DNA of 64,000 nt, taken from assembly GCF_902459645.1 (NCBI RefSeq), contig NZ_CABPSK010000003.1, positions 744,001 to 808,000 on the forward strand, read 5' to 3'. Of the stretch, positions 8,816-17,284 are shown in pieces. A program made the translations under genes and the position numbers. Position 1 is the first letter of the stretch. The number at the start of each line of letters is the position of its first letter. Under the pieces are notes generated by a model. It worked only from the letters and a program-made list of their open reading frames with translations, did no database searches and was not told where the DNA came from. This DNA comes from Pandoraea pneumonica. Lineage in GTDB: Bacteria; Pseudomonadota; Gammaproteobacteria; Burkholderiales; Burkholderiaceae.

Positions 8816-9439
8816 TTACGGACGGCTGCCGGTCGGGAACGGCCATGCCGCCGCCGGATTCAGAGCCGTCTTCGGTGCTGCTGCCGGCGCAGCTGCGGGA
8901 GCCGCAGCAGGCTTGGCAACCTTCTTCACTGCGGCCTTCTTAACAGCAGGCTTCTTCGCAGCGGCAGGCTTTTTGGCAGCGGGCTTCTTCGCCGCAGCCT
9001 TCTTCGCAGCAGGCTTGGCAGCCGGCTTCTTAGCAGCAACCTTCTTCACTGCTGCTTTCTTGGCGGCCGGCTTCTTGGCTGCAACTTTCTTGACGGCGGC
9101 CTTCTTGGCAACCGGCTTCTTCGCTGCAACCTTCTTCACTGCGGCTTTCTTAGCCACCGGCTTCTTGGCTGCAACCTTCTTCACCGCTGCCTTCTTGGCA
9201 ACCGGCTTCTTAGCAGCAACCTTCTTCACTGCGACTTTCTTGGCGACCGGCTTCTTAGCGGCAACCTTCTTTGCTGCCGGCTTCTTGGCGGCAACAGCCT
9301 TCTTCGCGACCGGCTTCTTAGCAACAGCCTTCTTCGCGACCGGCTTCTTGGCAGCAACTGCCTTCTTCGCAACCGGTTTCTTGGCAGCAGCTTTCTTCGC
9401 TGCCGGCTTCTTGGCAACAGCCTTCTTAATCGTAGCCAT
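8816..9439 (-). CDS. Histone H1-like Lys/Ala/Pro repeat DNA-binding protein
   Basis: 207 aa from ATG 9439, with AAGGAG seven bases upstream. An in-frame GTG at 9442 is too close to that site. The start MATIKKAVAKKPAAKKA leads into about 170 residues of degenerate AAKKPVAKKAAVKKV-type repeats, like the eukaryotic H1 tail and the bacterial HctB/BpH1 and AlgP-like proteins. Composition is almost only Lys, Ala, Val and Pro, so the protein should be disordered and bind DNA non-specifically. The C-terminus changes to AAPKTALNPAAAWPFPTGSRP, a non-repetitive, lysine-free tail. Repeat number may vary between strains. A terminator lies at 8712-8751. Confidence 0.92.
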   Translation of the reverse strand: MATIKKAVAKKPAAKKAAAKKPVAKKAVAAKKPVAKKAVAKKPVAKKAVAAKKPAAKKVAAKKPVAKKVAVKKVAAKKPVAKKAAVKKVAAKKPVAKKAAVKKVAAKKPVAKKAAVKKVAAKKPAAKKAAVKKVAAKKPAAKPAAKKAAAKKPAAKKPAAAKKPAVKKAAVKKVAKPAAAPAAAPAAAPKTALNPAAAWPFPTGSRP

Positions 9440-10144
9440 CACATTGCTCCTTAACGTAAGAGATCACTCAAACGAAACTACCTGAGAAGGAAACCCGACC
9501 ACCGCACGGCGAACCGCCGGCGAGCGGGCTATTCATCGGCGTACGCATCGGACATCGACGGCTTACGCTAATGAATTCGGCGCTGCGCGCATGACGCTGA
9601 CCATGAGTGGTCACGCGCGCAAAAAAATTGCCGACGACATCGCCGTCAGCAATTCGATTGTCTTGAGAGGGGAGATTCGCCAGATTCTTCGGGGGGTAGC
9701 TTGCCTGTCCCGTCATCGGGATGGAGGAGATTGCGATAGCGGATAAGCGATACTGCTTGCTATGCACCAAGGTTTTTACGCTCCGTAACTACCAGCTCTC
9801 TGTCGCGGGAGGAAAGCAATGTGCTTTCGTGTGTTCATCGAGACTGCAATTTATTTGAGCGAATAATAATTCTTTTGTGATGCGATGTTAATACTTTGTG
9901 CATAAAAAAGCGCACATCAATCGCAGCGAAGAAGTCAATCTGTTGTATTTGATGCACATCGCACTCGCGCTTCGATGTCTTCGACGCACTCACGAGACTG
10001 CGATGATGAGGATGATGTGCGTGACGAGCGCCTTCTCTTCTGCTTCTCTTCACACTCGTCACGCGTGCTTCGCACGCACACACCACCCTCTCGAAAACCG
10101 CATGGATGCTTGCTTTGCAGCCAGCACCCATTTTTACTTCAAGC
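9440..10144. other. Long non-coding, partly AT-rich intergenic region
   Basis: About 700 bases between the histone-like gene and nrdB. I find no credible coding frame. The half near 9835-9925 is clearly AT-rich for this genome and contains several TTT/AAT tracts. A perfect 7-bp inverted repeat (GAAAGCA/TGCTTTC, 3-base loop) lies at 9812-9828, and TGTGC...GCGCACA at about 9897-9915. The minus-strand promoter of the histone-like gene must lie here. No clear terminator for nrdB is visible in the part next to 10145. Confidence 0.6.
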
Positions 10145-11287
10145 TTAGTCCCAGCTCAACGCGCCACCGGTTTGGTACTCGATCACTCGCGTCTCGAAGA
10201 AGTTGCGCTCCTTCTTCAAGTCGATCATCTCGCTCATCCACGGGAACGGATTCTCTTCGTTCGGATAGAGCGCTTCGAGACCGATTTGTGCGCAGCGACG
10301 GTTCGCGATGAAGCGCAAATAGCTCTTGAACATGGCAGCGTTCAGACCCAACACACCGCGCGGCATCGTGTCTTCGGCGTAGCGATACTCCAACTCGACC
10401 GCCTTCTTGAACAGCTCGCGAATCTCTTCGCGGAATTCCGGCGTCCACAGGTTAGGGTTTTCCAGCTTCACCTGATTGATCAGGTCGATGCCGAAGTTGC
10501 AGTGCATCGACTCGTCGCGAAGGATGTACTGATACTGCTCGGCAGCGCCGGTCATCTTGTTCTGACGGCCCAGTGCGAGGATCTGCGTGAAGCCGACGTA
10601 GAAGAACAGACCTTCCATGATGCAGGCGAACACGATCAGCGAGCGCAGCAGCTTCTGGTCGTTCTCTTGCGTGCCGGTCTGGAACGACGGGTCGGCAACG
10701 ACTTCGATGAACGGCAGCAGGAACTCGTCCTTGTCGCGAATCGACGGCACTTCGTGATACGCGTTGAAGATCTCGCCTTCGTCCAGACCCAAGCTCTCGA
10801 CGATGTACTGATAAGCGTGCGTGTGGATCGCTTCTTCAAACGCCTGACGCAGCAGGAACTGACGGCACTCCGGCGCGGTGATGTGGCGATACGTGCCCAG
10901 CACGATGTTGTTCGCCGCGAGCGAGTCGGCCGTCACGAAGAAGCCGAGGTTGCGCTTGATGATGCGGCGCTCGTCTTCGGTCAGACCGTTCGGGTCTTTC
11001 CACAGGGCGATGTCGCGCGACATGTTGATTTCCTGCGGCATCCAGTGGTTCGCGCAACCGGCCAGATACTTTTCCCACGCCCACTTGTACTTGAACGGCA
11101 CCAGTTGGTTCACGTCCGTCGTGCCGTTGATCACGCGCTTGTCGGAGGCGCTCACGCGGCGCGTCGACTGCGAGGCGATCACGCTCGGTGCGTCCGATTG
11201 CGTGCCGAGAATGTTCGGCTCAGGCGAGAACGTGGCGGCCGGTGCGGCGGGTTTGGCGGTGGAGGTCTCTTCTTCCCAGTTCAGCAT
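10145..11287 (-). CDS. nrdB: Class Ia ribonucleoside-diphosphate reductase, beta subunit
   Basis: 380 aa. This is the small subunit that holds the di-iron/tyrosyl-radical cofactor. Metal-ligand helices are visible as [20 protein letters not shown] and [14 protein letters not shown], with [16 protein letters not shown] between them. The N-terminal 35 residues are low complexity. The C-terminus ends [17 protein letters not shown], the tail that docks onto NrdA. nrdB is separated from nrdA by about 1.6 kb carrying an unrelated plus-strand gene, so the two are transcribed separately. A pair of NrdR boxes lies about 290-340 bases upstream (11578-11624). Confidence 0.97.
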   Translation of the reverse strand: MLNWEEETSTAKPAAPAATFSPEPNILGTQSDAPSVIASQSTRRVSASDKRVINGTTDVNQLVPFKYKWAWEKYLAGCANHWMPQEINMSRDIALWKDPNGLTEDERRIIKRNLGFFVTADSLAANNIVLGTYRHITAPECRQFLLRQAFEEAIHTHAYQYIVESLGLDEGEIFNAYHEVPSIRDKDEFLLPFIEVVADPSFQTGTQENDQKLLRSLIVFACIMEGLFFYVGFTQILALGRQNKMTGAAEQYQYILRDESMHCNFGIDLINQVKLENPNLWTPEFREEIRELFKKAVELEYRYAEDTMPRGVLGLNAAMFKSYLRFIANRRCAQIGLEALYPNEENPFPWMSEMIDLKKERNFFETRVIEYQTGGALSWD

Positions 11288-11367
11288 AGGGTCTCAGTCC
11301 GTTCAGGTTGATGCGGTGCACACAAACGCGTGCATCGCCGAAGTGGCAGATCTAGCGGATCAGTCGA

Positions 11368-11508
11368 TCACTCGCATACCGCAACAGCGGTCAGCGGCGA
11401 AAAATCCGCAAGGATGAATACGGTGTTTCGGGGGCTTATCAGAAGCGCTTTCGCACTGTCTTGAAATACTTCGCGAGCGGGGGAGATGGCTTGCTTCACT
11501 TGCAACAT
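11368..11508 (-). CDS. Possible small protein in the nrdB leader (46 aa)
   Basis: A minus-strand frame of 46 codons from ATG 11508, preceded by GGGAGG five bases away. It lies between the NrdR boxes and nrdB, on the same strand. Its protein starts MLQVKQAISPAREVF and ends FSPLTAVAVCE. I recognise no domain. Third codon positions are less GC-rich than in neighbouring genes, so it may be a chance frame in a long leader. The good ribosome-binding site and position are the only support. Confidence 0.35.
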   Translation of the reverse strand: MLQVKQAISPAREVFQDSAKALLISPRNTVFILADFSPLTAVAVCE

Positions 11509-11577
11509 CACGACCTCCCGACGTCGAATTGAATGACTCCAATTTAGCACAATTACGTCACGCATTCCAGCACTCTC

Positions 11578-11624
11578 ACACTATATATAGTGCTGAAGTC
11601 TGCGCCGACCACTATACCTAGTGT
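11578..11624 (-). promoter_or_regulatory. Tandem NrdR boxes upstream of nrdB
   Basis: Two 16-bp palindromes matching the NrdR consensus (acaCwAtATaTwGtgt): ACACTATATATAGTGC at 11578-11593 and CCACTATACCTAGTGT at 11609-11624. Start-to-start spacing is 31 bp, three helical turns, as expected for cooperative NrdR binding. The boxes contain TATA(G/A)T strings that could double as -10 elements. They presumably repress nrdB. The plus-strand epimerase at 11848 is the other possible target. Confidence 0.85.
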
Positions 11625-11847
11625 TCAGCCACATCCCACGCGAGACGCCCGCCAAGCCCCGCGGGACCGGCATGTTGCCACGATTCGGGTGCCAAAGGTA
11701 GGGCCAGTTCGCCCGAAGCGCGGCGTCTGTCGGCGCGACGGCATCGGGCGTATGCTATGCGTCACGCGTCACCCGCGCAGCGAACCCAAACACCAGATTT
11801 GGGCGCGCGCCAGCCACGACGCGCAGGAGAAGAAGGAGATACCGACA

Positions 11848-12819
11848 ATGACTTCCCAAGGTGCCGACAACGCAACTTCAGCACGCCCCCTGCCGACACA
11901 TCCCCACGGCGCCACGCCCCTCACGCTCACCCCGGGCAAGCCGGTCCGGCTCTCGGCCGGCTCGCTCATCGCTGAAGTACAACCGGGCTGCGGCGGGCGG
12001 CTCGCGCGACTGGCGCGGCGCGACACGCGCGGCGATCTGTTCGACTATCTGGTGCCGCTCGGCAACGAGCCGTTTGCCTCGGATGAATGGCCGAAGGCGG
12101 GTGCGTTTCCGATGCTGCCGTATACCAATCAGTTACGCGACGACACGCTGCACTGGCAAGGACGCGACATCGTGGCACGCGAAGCGCCTGCCGCATCGAG
12201 TTCGTTGCACGGTTGGGGGCTGCGCCGCACGTGGGAGGTGGTAGACGAGAGCGCCCACTGCTGCGTGCTGCAACTCGACAGCCCGGCGCAACCCGAATGG
12301 CCCTGGCACTATCAAGCGTATCTGTCGATATCGCTCGACGCGCAAGGTGTCGACATGCAGCTCTCGCTCACTAACCTCTCGGCAGGCGAGATGCCCGCCG
12401 GGCTCGGTCTGCATCCGTACTTCCGCTGGCCTGCCGGTGCGCGTCTGACGTTCGAGGCGGAGTCCATCTGGCGATCGCCCTCGGAAGACGTGCGCTGGCC
12501 CAGCGAGCAACGCATCCATGTCGGCGCCATCGAAGTGGTGTCGGTCGGCGGCGGGCTCGACAGCGAAGGCCGCTCGACGTGGTTTGCCGAAGTGCCCGAA
12601 GCCGGCCGGTTCGACGCACGCATCGACTACGCAGGCGGTCTGCGCTCGGCCACGGTGCGCAGCGACGACGCCTCGTGGCTCGTCGTGCACTCGCCCGCCG
12701 GACGCCCCTATCTGTGCCTGGAGCCGTCGACGCATCGTGTGGGCGACTTCGATCACGATCATGTCGCGGTGCCGCACGGCGAGACGCTCAACCTGTCGAT
12801 GCGCATCGACCTGGCCTGA
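11848..12819 (+). CDS. Aldose 1-epimerase family protein
   Basis: 323 aa from ATG 11848, with AAGGAG nine bases upstream. The frame is open further upstream but crosses the NrdR boxes. Galactose-mutarotase features: YTNQLRDDTLHW, the catalytic His regions SLHGWGLRRTWEV and GLGLHPYFRWPAG, and LCLEPSTHRVGDF near the C-terminus with the likely catalytic Glu. Such enzymes interconvert alpha and beta anomers of aldoses. The closely related D-hexose-6-phosphate epimerases are an alternative. The gene stands alone between nrdB and nrdA on the opposite strand. Confidence 0.88.
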   Translation: MTSQGADNATSARPLPTHPHGATPLTLTPGKPVRLSAGSLIAEVQPGCGGRLARLARRDTRGDLFDYLVPLGNEPFASDEWPKAGAFPMLPYTNQLRDDTLHWQGRDIVAREAPAASSSLHGWGLRRTWEVVDESAHCCVLQLDSPAQPEWPWHYQAYLSISLDAQGVDMQLSLTNLSAGEMPAGLGLHPYFRWPAGARLTFEAESIWRSPSEDVRWPSEQRIHVGAIEVVSVGGGLDSEGRSTWFAEVPEAGRFDARIDYAGGLRSATVRSDDASWLVVHSPAGRPYLCLEPSTHRVGDFDHDHVAVPHGETLNLSMRIDLA

Positions 12820-12844
12820 GCCCGGCTGCATAGAAAGACACCCA

Positions 12845-12887
12845 AGAAAAAACCCCGTCGTCCTCGCGGACCGACGGGGTTTTTTCT
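12845..12887. terminator. Bidirectional rho-independent terminator
   Basis: Stem AAAACCCCGTCG / CGACGGGGTTTT with an 11-base loop, flanked by an A-run on one side and a T-run on the other. It can serve both the epimerase (plus, stop at 12819) and nrdA (minus, stop at 12928). Confidence 0.9.
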
Positions 12888-12927
12888 GAGCTACCGGCAC
12901 CATCGCTGGCACCGGCATTCACTCAAC

Positions 12928-15882
12928 TTACTGGCAAGCTTCGCACTCGTCGAAGCCAGGGTCGCCCGGACGCATCGTGCAGACCGCGCCTTCGGCTTCC
13001 GGCATCGGCTGCGCCAGCGGCGAGGTCGGTTCGGCCGAGAAGCTGCTGCTCGGCGTCACACCGCCCGAGCTCACGGCATTCAACGCGCCATGGCTCACGG
13101 TCGACTTCTCGACGTGCGTTGCCGCCATCGTACGGAGGTAGTACGTGGTCTTCAGACCGCGCGTCCACGCCAGCTTGTACGTCTCGTCGAGCTTCTTGCC
13201 CGAGGCGCCAGCCATGTAGATGTTCAGCGACTGCGCCTGATCGATCCACTTCTGACGACGCGACGCGGCTTCGACCAGCCACTTCGGCTCGACTTCGAAC
13301 GCCGTGGCATAGATCTCGCGCAGGTCGGCCGGCACGCGGTCGATACGCGAGAGCGAGCCGTCGAAGTACTTCAGGTCGGCGACCATCACTTCGTCCCACA
13401 GGCCACGCGCCTTCAGGTCACGCACCAGATACTCGTTGACCACCGTGAATTCGCCCGACAGGTTCGACTTCACATACAAGTTCTGGAACGTCGGCTCGAT
13501 ACAGGCCGACACGCCGATGATGTTCGAGATGGTGGCCGTCGGTGCGATCGCCACGCAGTTCGAATTGCGCATACCGTGCGAAGCGATGTGCTTGCGCAGG
13601 CTGTCCCAATCCATCGTGGCCGACTGGTCGACTTCGAGGTAACCGCCGCGCTCTTCCGCCAGCAGCTTGAGCGAGTCTTGCGGCAGGATGCCACGATCCC
13701 ACAGCGAGCCTTTGTACGACGAATATTGACCGCGTTCCTTGGCCAGCTCGGTCGACGCCCAGTAAGCGTAGTAGCACACGGCTTCCATCGAACGGTCGGC
13801 GAACTCGACGGCGTCGTTCGAGGCATACGGCGTGCGCAGCAGGTGCAGGCAGTCTTGGAAGCCCATGATGCCCATGCCCACCGGACGGTGATGCAAGTTC
13901 GAATTACGCGCCTTGGTCACGGCGTAGTAATTGATGTCGATCACGTTGTCGAGCATGCGCATCGCCACGCGAATGGTGCGCTGCAACTTCTCGTGGTCGA
14001 GCTCGTAGCCGTTGGCCGTCTGCTTCAGGTGCGCCACCAGGTTCACCGAGCCGAGGTTACACACGGCAATTTCGGTGTCGCTCGTGTTGAGCGTGATTTC
14101 CGTGCACAGGTTCGACGAGTGCACCACGCCCACGTGTTGCTGCGGCGAACGGATGTTGCACGGGTCCTTGAACGTGATCCACGGGTGACCGGTTTCGAAC
14201 AGCATGCCCAGCATCTTGCGCCACAGGGCTTGTGCCGGCACCTTCTTGAACAGCTTGATCTCGCCGCGCGCGGCCTTGTCTTCGTAAGCCGTGTAAGCCT
14301 GTTCGAAGGCCTTGCCCACCTTGTCGTGCAGGTCCGGGCAGGTCGACGGCGAGAACAGCGTCCACTCCGCGCCTTCCATCACGCGCTTCATGAACAGGTC
14401 GGGAATCCAGTTCGCCGTGTTCATGTCGTGCGTACGGCGGCGGTCGTCGCCGGTGTTCTTACGCAGTTCGAGGAATTCTTCGATGTCCAGGTGCCACGTT
14501 TCCAGGTACGCACAGACAGCGCCCTTGCGCTTGCCGCCCTGGTTCACGGCCACGGCCGTGTCGTTGACCACCTTCAGGAACGGCACCACACCTTGGCTCT
14601 TACCGTTCGTGCCCTTGATGTGCGAGCCGAGCGCGCGAACCTGCGTCCAGTCGTTGCCCAGACCGCCGGCAAACTTCGAGAGCAGTGCGTTTTCCTTGAG
14701 CGCTTCGTAAATGCCTTCCAGATCGTCGGAGACGGTCGTCAGGTAGCACGACGAAAGCTGCGAGCGGCGCGTGCCCGAGTTGAACAGCGTCGGGGTCGAG
14801 CTCATGAAGTCGAAGCTCGACAGAATTTGGTAGAACTCGATCGCGCGCGCTTCGCGCTCGACTTCGTTCAGGGCCAGACCCATGGCCACACGCATGTAGA
14901 ACGCCTGCGGCATTTCGATGCGATGGCTGTCGATGTGCAGGAAGTAGCGGTCGTACAGCGTTTGCAGACCCAGGTAGTTGAACTGGAGGTCGCGCGAGGC
15001 GTCCAGCGCAGCACCCAGCTTGGCCAGGTCGTACGTCAGCAGTTGCTCGTCGAGCAGTTCGGCTTCCACGCCTTGCTTGATGAAACGCGGGAAGTATTCG
15101 ACGTAACGGGCTGCCATCTCGCCCTGCGGCACTTCTTCGCCGAGAATTTCGCGGCGGATCGTGTGCATCAGAATGCGAGCGGTCACCAGGCTGTACGCCG
15201 GTTCCTTTTCGATGAGAGTACGCGAGGCGAGAATCGCCGAGTCGTACACCTGCGACAGCGGCACGCCGTCGTACAGGTTCTTGATGGTCTCGGTCAGGAT
15301 CGGCTCGGCGCTCACTTCGTTACCGAGGTTTTCGCACGCGGCCTGCACCACGCCACGCAGCACGCCCATGTCCAGGGCACGCGTCACGCCGTTATCGGTG
15401 ACATGCAACACCGGGGCGTCGGGCGTGGCGGCTTCTTGCGTGGTCTCCACCGCGTGAGCGCGCTCTTGCGAACGCTTCTCGCGATACAGCACGTAGGCGC
15501 GGGCCACGTTGTGCTCGCCCTCACGCATGAGCGCGAGTTCGACCTGATCTTGAATGTCTTCGATGTGGAACGTACCGCCGTTCGGGCGGCTGCGCACCAG
15601 CGCGCGCACGACGGCTTGCGTCAGTTGCTCCACGAGTTCGCGAACACGCGCCGAAGCCGCACCTTGACCGCCGTTCACGGCGAGGAACGCCTTGGTCACA
15701 GCGATGGCGATCTTCGACGGCTCGAAACCCACCACCGCGCCGTTACGTCGAATCACTTTGAAGTCGGCGTTGGTCGCCGGTTCGAATGCGCCCGTCGTTT
15801 GGGGCGCCGACGCACCCGTGCCATTGCCGGCATTCGCGGCGGGCGTCGGGTTCGGGCGGGTGAGGTTTTCGTTAGTCTGCAT
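12928..15882 (-). CDS. nrdA: Class Ia ribonucleoside-diphosphate reductase, alpha subunit
   Basis: 984 aa from ATG 15882, preceded by GGGAG. The open frame continues 64 codons upstream but that part has no homology. Residues about 35-140 form an ATP cone (FKVIRRNGAVVGFEPSKI). The helical N-domain follows (YDGVPLSQVYDSAILASRTLI), then the barrel with FNSGTRRSQLSSCYL, HSSNLCTEITLNTS and the active-site region IPDLFMKRV. The C-terminus ends DECEACQ, the cysteine pair that re-reduces the active site. The enzyme makes dNDPs. Regulation by NrdR is indicated by boxes at 16121-16167. Confidence 0.97.
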   Translation of the reverse strand: MQTNENLTRPNPTPAANAGNGTGASAPQTTGAFEPATNADFKVIRRNGAVVGFEPSKIAIAVTKAFLAVNGGQGAASARVRELVEQLTQAVVRALVRSRPNGGTFHIEDIQDQVELALMREGEHNVARAYVLYREKRSQERAHAVETTQEAATPDAPVLHVTDNGVTRALDMGVLRGVVQAACENLGNEVSAEPILTETIKNLYDGVPLSQVYDSAILASRTLIEKEPAYSLVTARILMHTIRREILGEEVPQGEMAARYVEYFPRFIKQGVEAELLDEQLLTYDLAKLGAALDASRDLQFNYLGLQTLYDRYFLHIDSHRIEMPQAFYMRVAMGLALNEVEREARAIEFYQILSSFDFMSSTPTLFNSGTRRSQLSSCYLTTVSDDLEGIYEALKENALLSKFAGGLGNDWTQVRALGSHIKGTNGKSQGVVPFLKVVNDTAVAVNQGGKRKGAVCAYLETWHLDIEEFLELRKNTGDDRRRTHDMNTANWIPDLFMKRVMEGAEWTLFSPSTCPDLHDKVGKAFEQAYTAYEDKAARGEIKLFKKVPAQALWRKMLGMLFETGHPWITFKDPCNIRSPQQHVGVVHSSNLCTEITLNTSDTEIAVCNLGSVNLVAHLKQTANGYELDHEKLQRTIRVAMRMLDNVIDINYYAVTKARNSNLHHRPVGMGIMGFQDCLHLLRTPYASNDAVEFADRSMEAVCYYAYWASTELAKERGQYSSYKGSLWDRGILPQDSLKLLAEERGGYLEVDQSATMDWDSLRKHIASHGMRNSNCVAIAPTATISNIIGVSACIEPTFQNLYVKSNLSGEFTVVNEYLVRDLKARGLWDEVMVADLKYFDGSLSRIDRVPADLREIYATAFEVEPKWLVEAASRRQKWIDQAQSLNIYMAGASGKKLDETYKLAWTRGLKTTYYLRTMAATHVEKSTVSHGALNAVSSGGVTPSSSFSAEPTSPLAQPMPEAEGAVCTMRPGDPGFDECEACQ

Positions 15883-16120
15883 GTAAAAACTCCCGTTCCA
15901 ATGAGATGGTGCTGTTAGCGCGTCTCTACCAGTTTTACGGCCGGCAAAAATGCGCCCTGGGGGCGCCGATGGAGCGAAGTGCTGAACACCGCACGACCGA
16001 CGGACGGCCAAGGGTTCGAGGTGTCCGCTGCACGGCTTTGCTGCTGTGCCGCCCCACAAAACGCCGCAGGACAAGCACGGTATTGATGGATATTGCTTCC
16101 TGTGCCGACCACGTCATCAA

Positions 16121-16167
16121 CCACTACATATAGTGGTCAGCACCCGAATTGGCACTAAGTATAGTGG
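16121..16167 (-). promoter_or_regulatory. Tandem NrdR boxes upstream of nrdA
   Basis: Two NrdR-type palindromes, CCACTACATATAGTGG at 16121-16136 and GCACTAAGTATAGTGG at 16152-16167, 31 bp start to start. Read on the minus strand the distal box contains TATACT, a candidate -10 for nrdA. The same box type and the same 31-bp spacing occur upstream of nrdB, which supports a common NrdR control of the two separated genes. The boxes lie about 240 bases before the nrdA start. Confidence 0.87.
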
Positions 16168-16257
16168 AGATGACGCACTCCGCAAACTCAAAAATTTCTC
16201 TCTCCGGGAAGGCCCGTGGCATCGCCCTGTCAAGCAAAACCTACCCCGTCATGGGGG

Positions 16258-16866
16258 TTAATCGGCCGCCTGAAACGGCAACATCGCGGGGGTCAGCTCC
16301 GCCATTCGGCGCAACCGCGGCCATTCGAAATACGGCCCCGGATCCGTCTTGCGACCCGGTGCTATATCGGCATGTCCGGCCACAGCTTGAATGGGGTAAC
16401 GCCCACGCAACGTCTTCGTGAGCGCCGCCAGCGTCGCGTACTGCGCCGCAGTGAACGGCGTGTCGTCGGTGCCTTCTAGCTCCACCCCGATCGAGTAGTC
16501 GTTGCAGCGTGCCCGCCCTTCGAACGACGACGCCCCGGCATGCCACGCACGGGCATCGCACGACACGAACTGCTGCAACGCACCATCACGGCGCACGAGA
16601 AAGTGCGACGACACGTGCACGCCGCGAATCTCGTCGAAGAACGGATGCGCGTCGTGATCGAGCCGGTTCTGAAAGAACGCTGGAATCTCGTCGCCACCGA
16701 ACTGCCCGGGCGGCAACGAAATGTTGTGTACCACGAGCAAGTCGGTCGGCATGCCTGCCGGGCGCGCATCGAAATTCGGCGACGGCAACCGCTGCGCTTC
16801 GAGCACCCAGCCTTCGGTATCGAGCGTGAAAGCGGGCAGTCGGCCCGGCGCGTCGGGGGCGTTCAT
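16258..16866 (-). CDS. ampD: 1,6-anhydro-N-acetylmuramyl-L-alanine amidase
   Basis: 202 aa. This is a cytoplasmic zinc amidase that cleaves anhydroMurNAc-peptides during murein recycling. The N-acetylmuramoyl-L-alanine amidase domain has zinc ligands in LLVVHNISLPP (His47) and GHADIAPGRKTDPG, and substrate motifs HVSSHFLVRRDG and YSIGVELEG. Length fits AmpD (about 185-200). A GAGGTG site precedes ATG 16866. With mpl at the left edge, the window carries two recycling enzymes. In many bacteria AmpD loss derepresses AmpC beta-lactamase; nothing here shows whether that applies. Confidence 0.95.
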   Translation of the reverse strand: MNAPDAPGRLPAFTLDTEGWVLEAQRLPSPNFDARPAGMPTDLLVVHNISLPPGQFGGDEIPAFFQNRLDHDAHPFFDEIRGVHVSSHFLVRRDGALQQFVSCDARAWHAGASSFEGRARCNDYSIGVELEGTDDTPFTAAQYATLAALTKTLRGRYPIQAVAGHADIAPGRKTDPGPYFEWPRLRRMAELTPAMLPFQAAD

Positions 16867-17284
16867 GCGGCACCTCGCGACGGCGTGCGCGTGAGCTCAA
16901 CGCAAGCGGCAGCGCAAGCACTAGCGCGGCATTCCGGCCGGTGGACAACGATAGGGGACACCCATGACTGGAGCATGACGGGCACAGCGATCTCCCGTAG
17001 AGCGAGGGGCGCCATTGTAGCCCACTTGGCGTGACGCCGTCGGCGGGGGTCCCAACGGCGGCAGTGGCGCCCGCTACGGTCAATGTGCCCGAGGGGCCGC
17101 GCAAAACAAATCGGCAGATTCCCCAAAGAAGAAGCCTCCCGCCGTACCAGGCCGAGAGGCTTCCATGGGCGTTGCCACGCCCGGGGGTGGTAATGCATTC
17201 GTGTCGTGCAACACGCGTACCACCCCGCACCGCTCACAGGGGCGGCGCCGTTGGCCGATGCTACCGGCCGGATGAACCCATCGA
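16867..17284. other. Intergenic region between ampD and the DUF1269 gene
   Basis: About 420 bases without a credible gene. It holds the minus-strand terminator at 17124-17163 and presumably the ampD promoter. GC-rich inverted repeats around 17030-17090 (GACGCCGTCGGCGG, CAACGGCGGCAG) could fold, but I cannot assign a function. Confidence 0.5.
17124..17163 (-). terminator. Rho-independent terminator of the DUF1269 gene
   Basis: On the minus strand GAAGCCTC ... GAGGCTTC with a 17-base GC-rich loop, followed by TTCTTT. It lies about 120 bases after the DUF1269 stop at 17285. Confidence 0.75.

Noticed and set aside
8830-9430. Periodic DNA repeats that could suggest a CRISPR or tandem repeat array
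   Set aside because: The periodicity comes from Lys/Ala repeats of the histone-like gene; repeats are degenerate and there are no unique spacers.
9898-10311. Plus-strand frame of 137 codons in the histone/nrdB gap
   Set aside because: It runs into the 3' end of nrdB in antisense, is rich in Arg/Ser/His/Thr and has no ribosome-binding site.
13090-15918. Open frame of about 940 codons opposite nrdA
   Set aside because: Composition is Arg/His/Val-rich typical of the complement of GC-rich coding DNA; nrdA is unambiguous.
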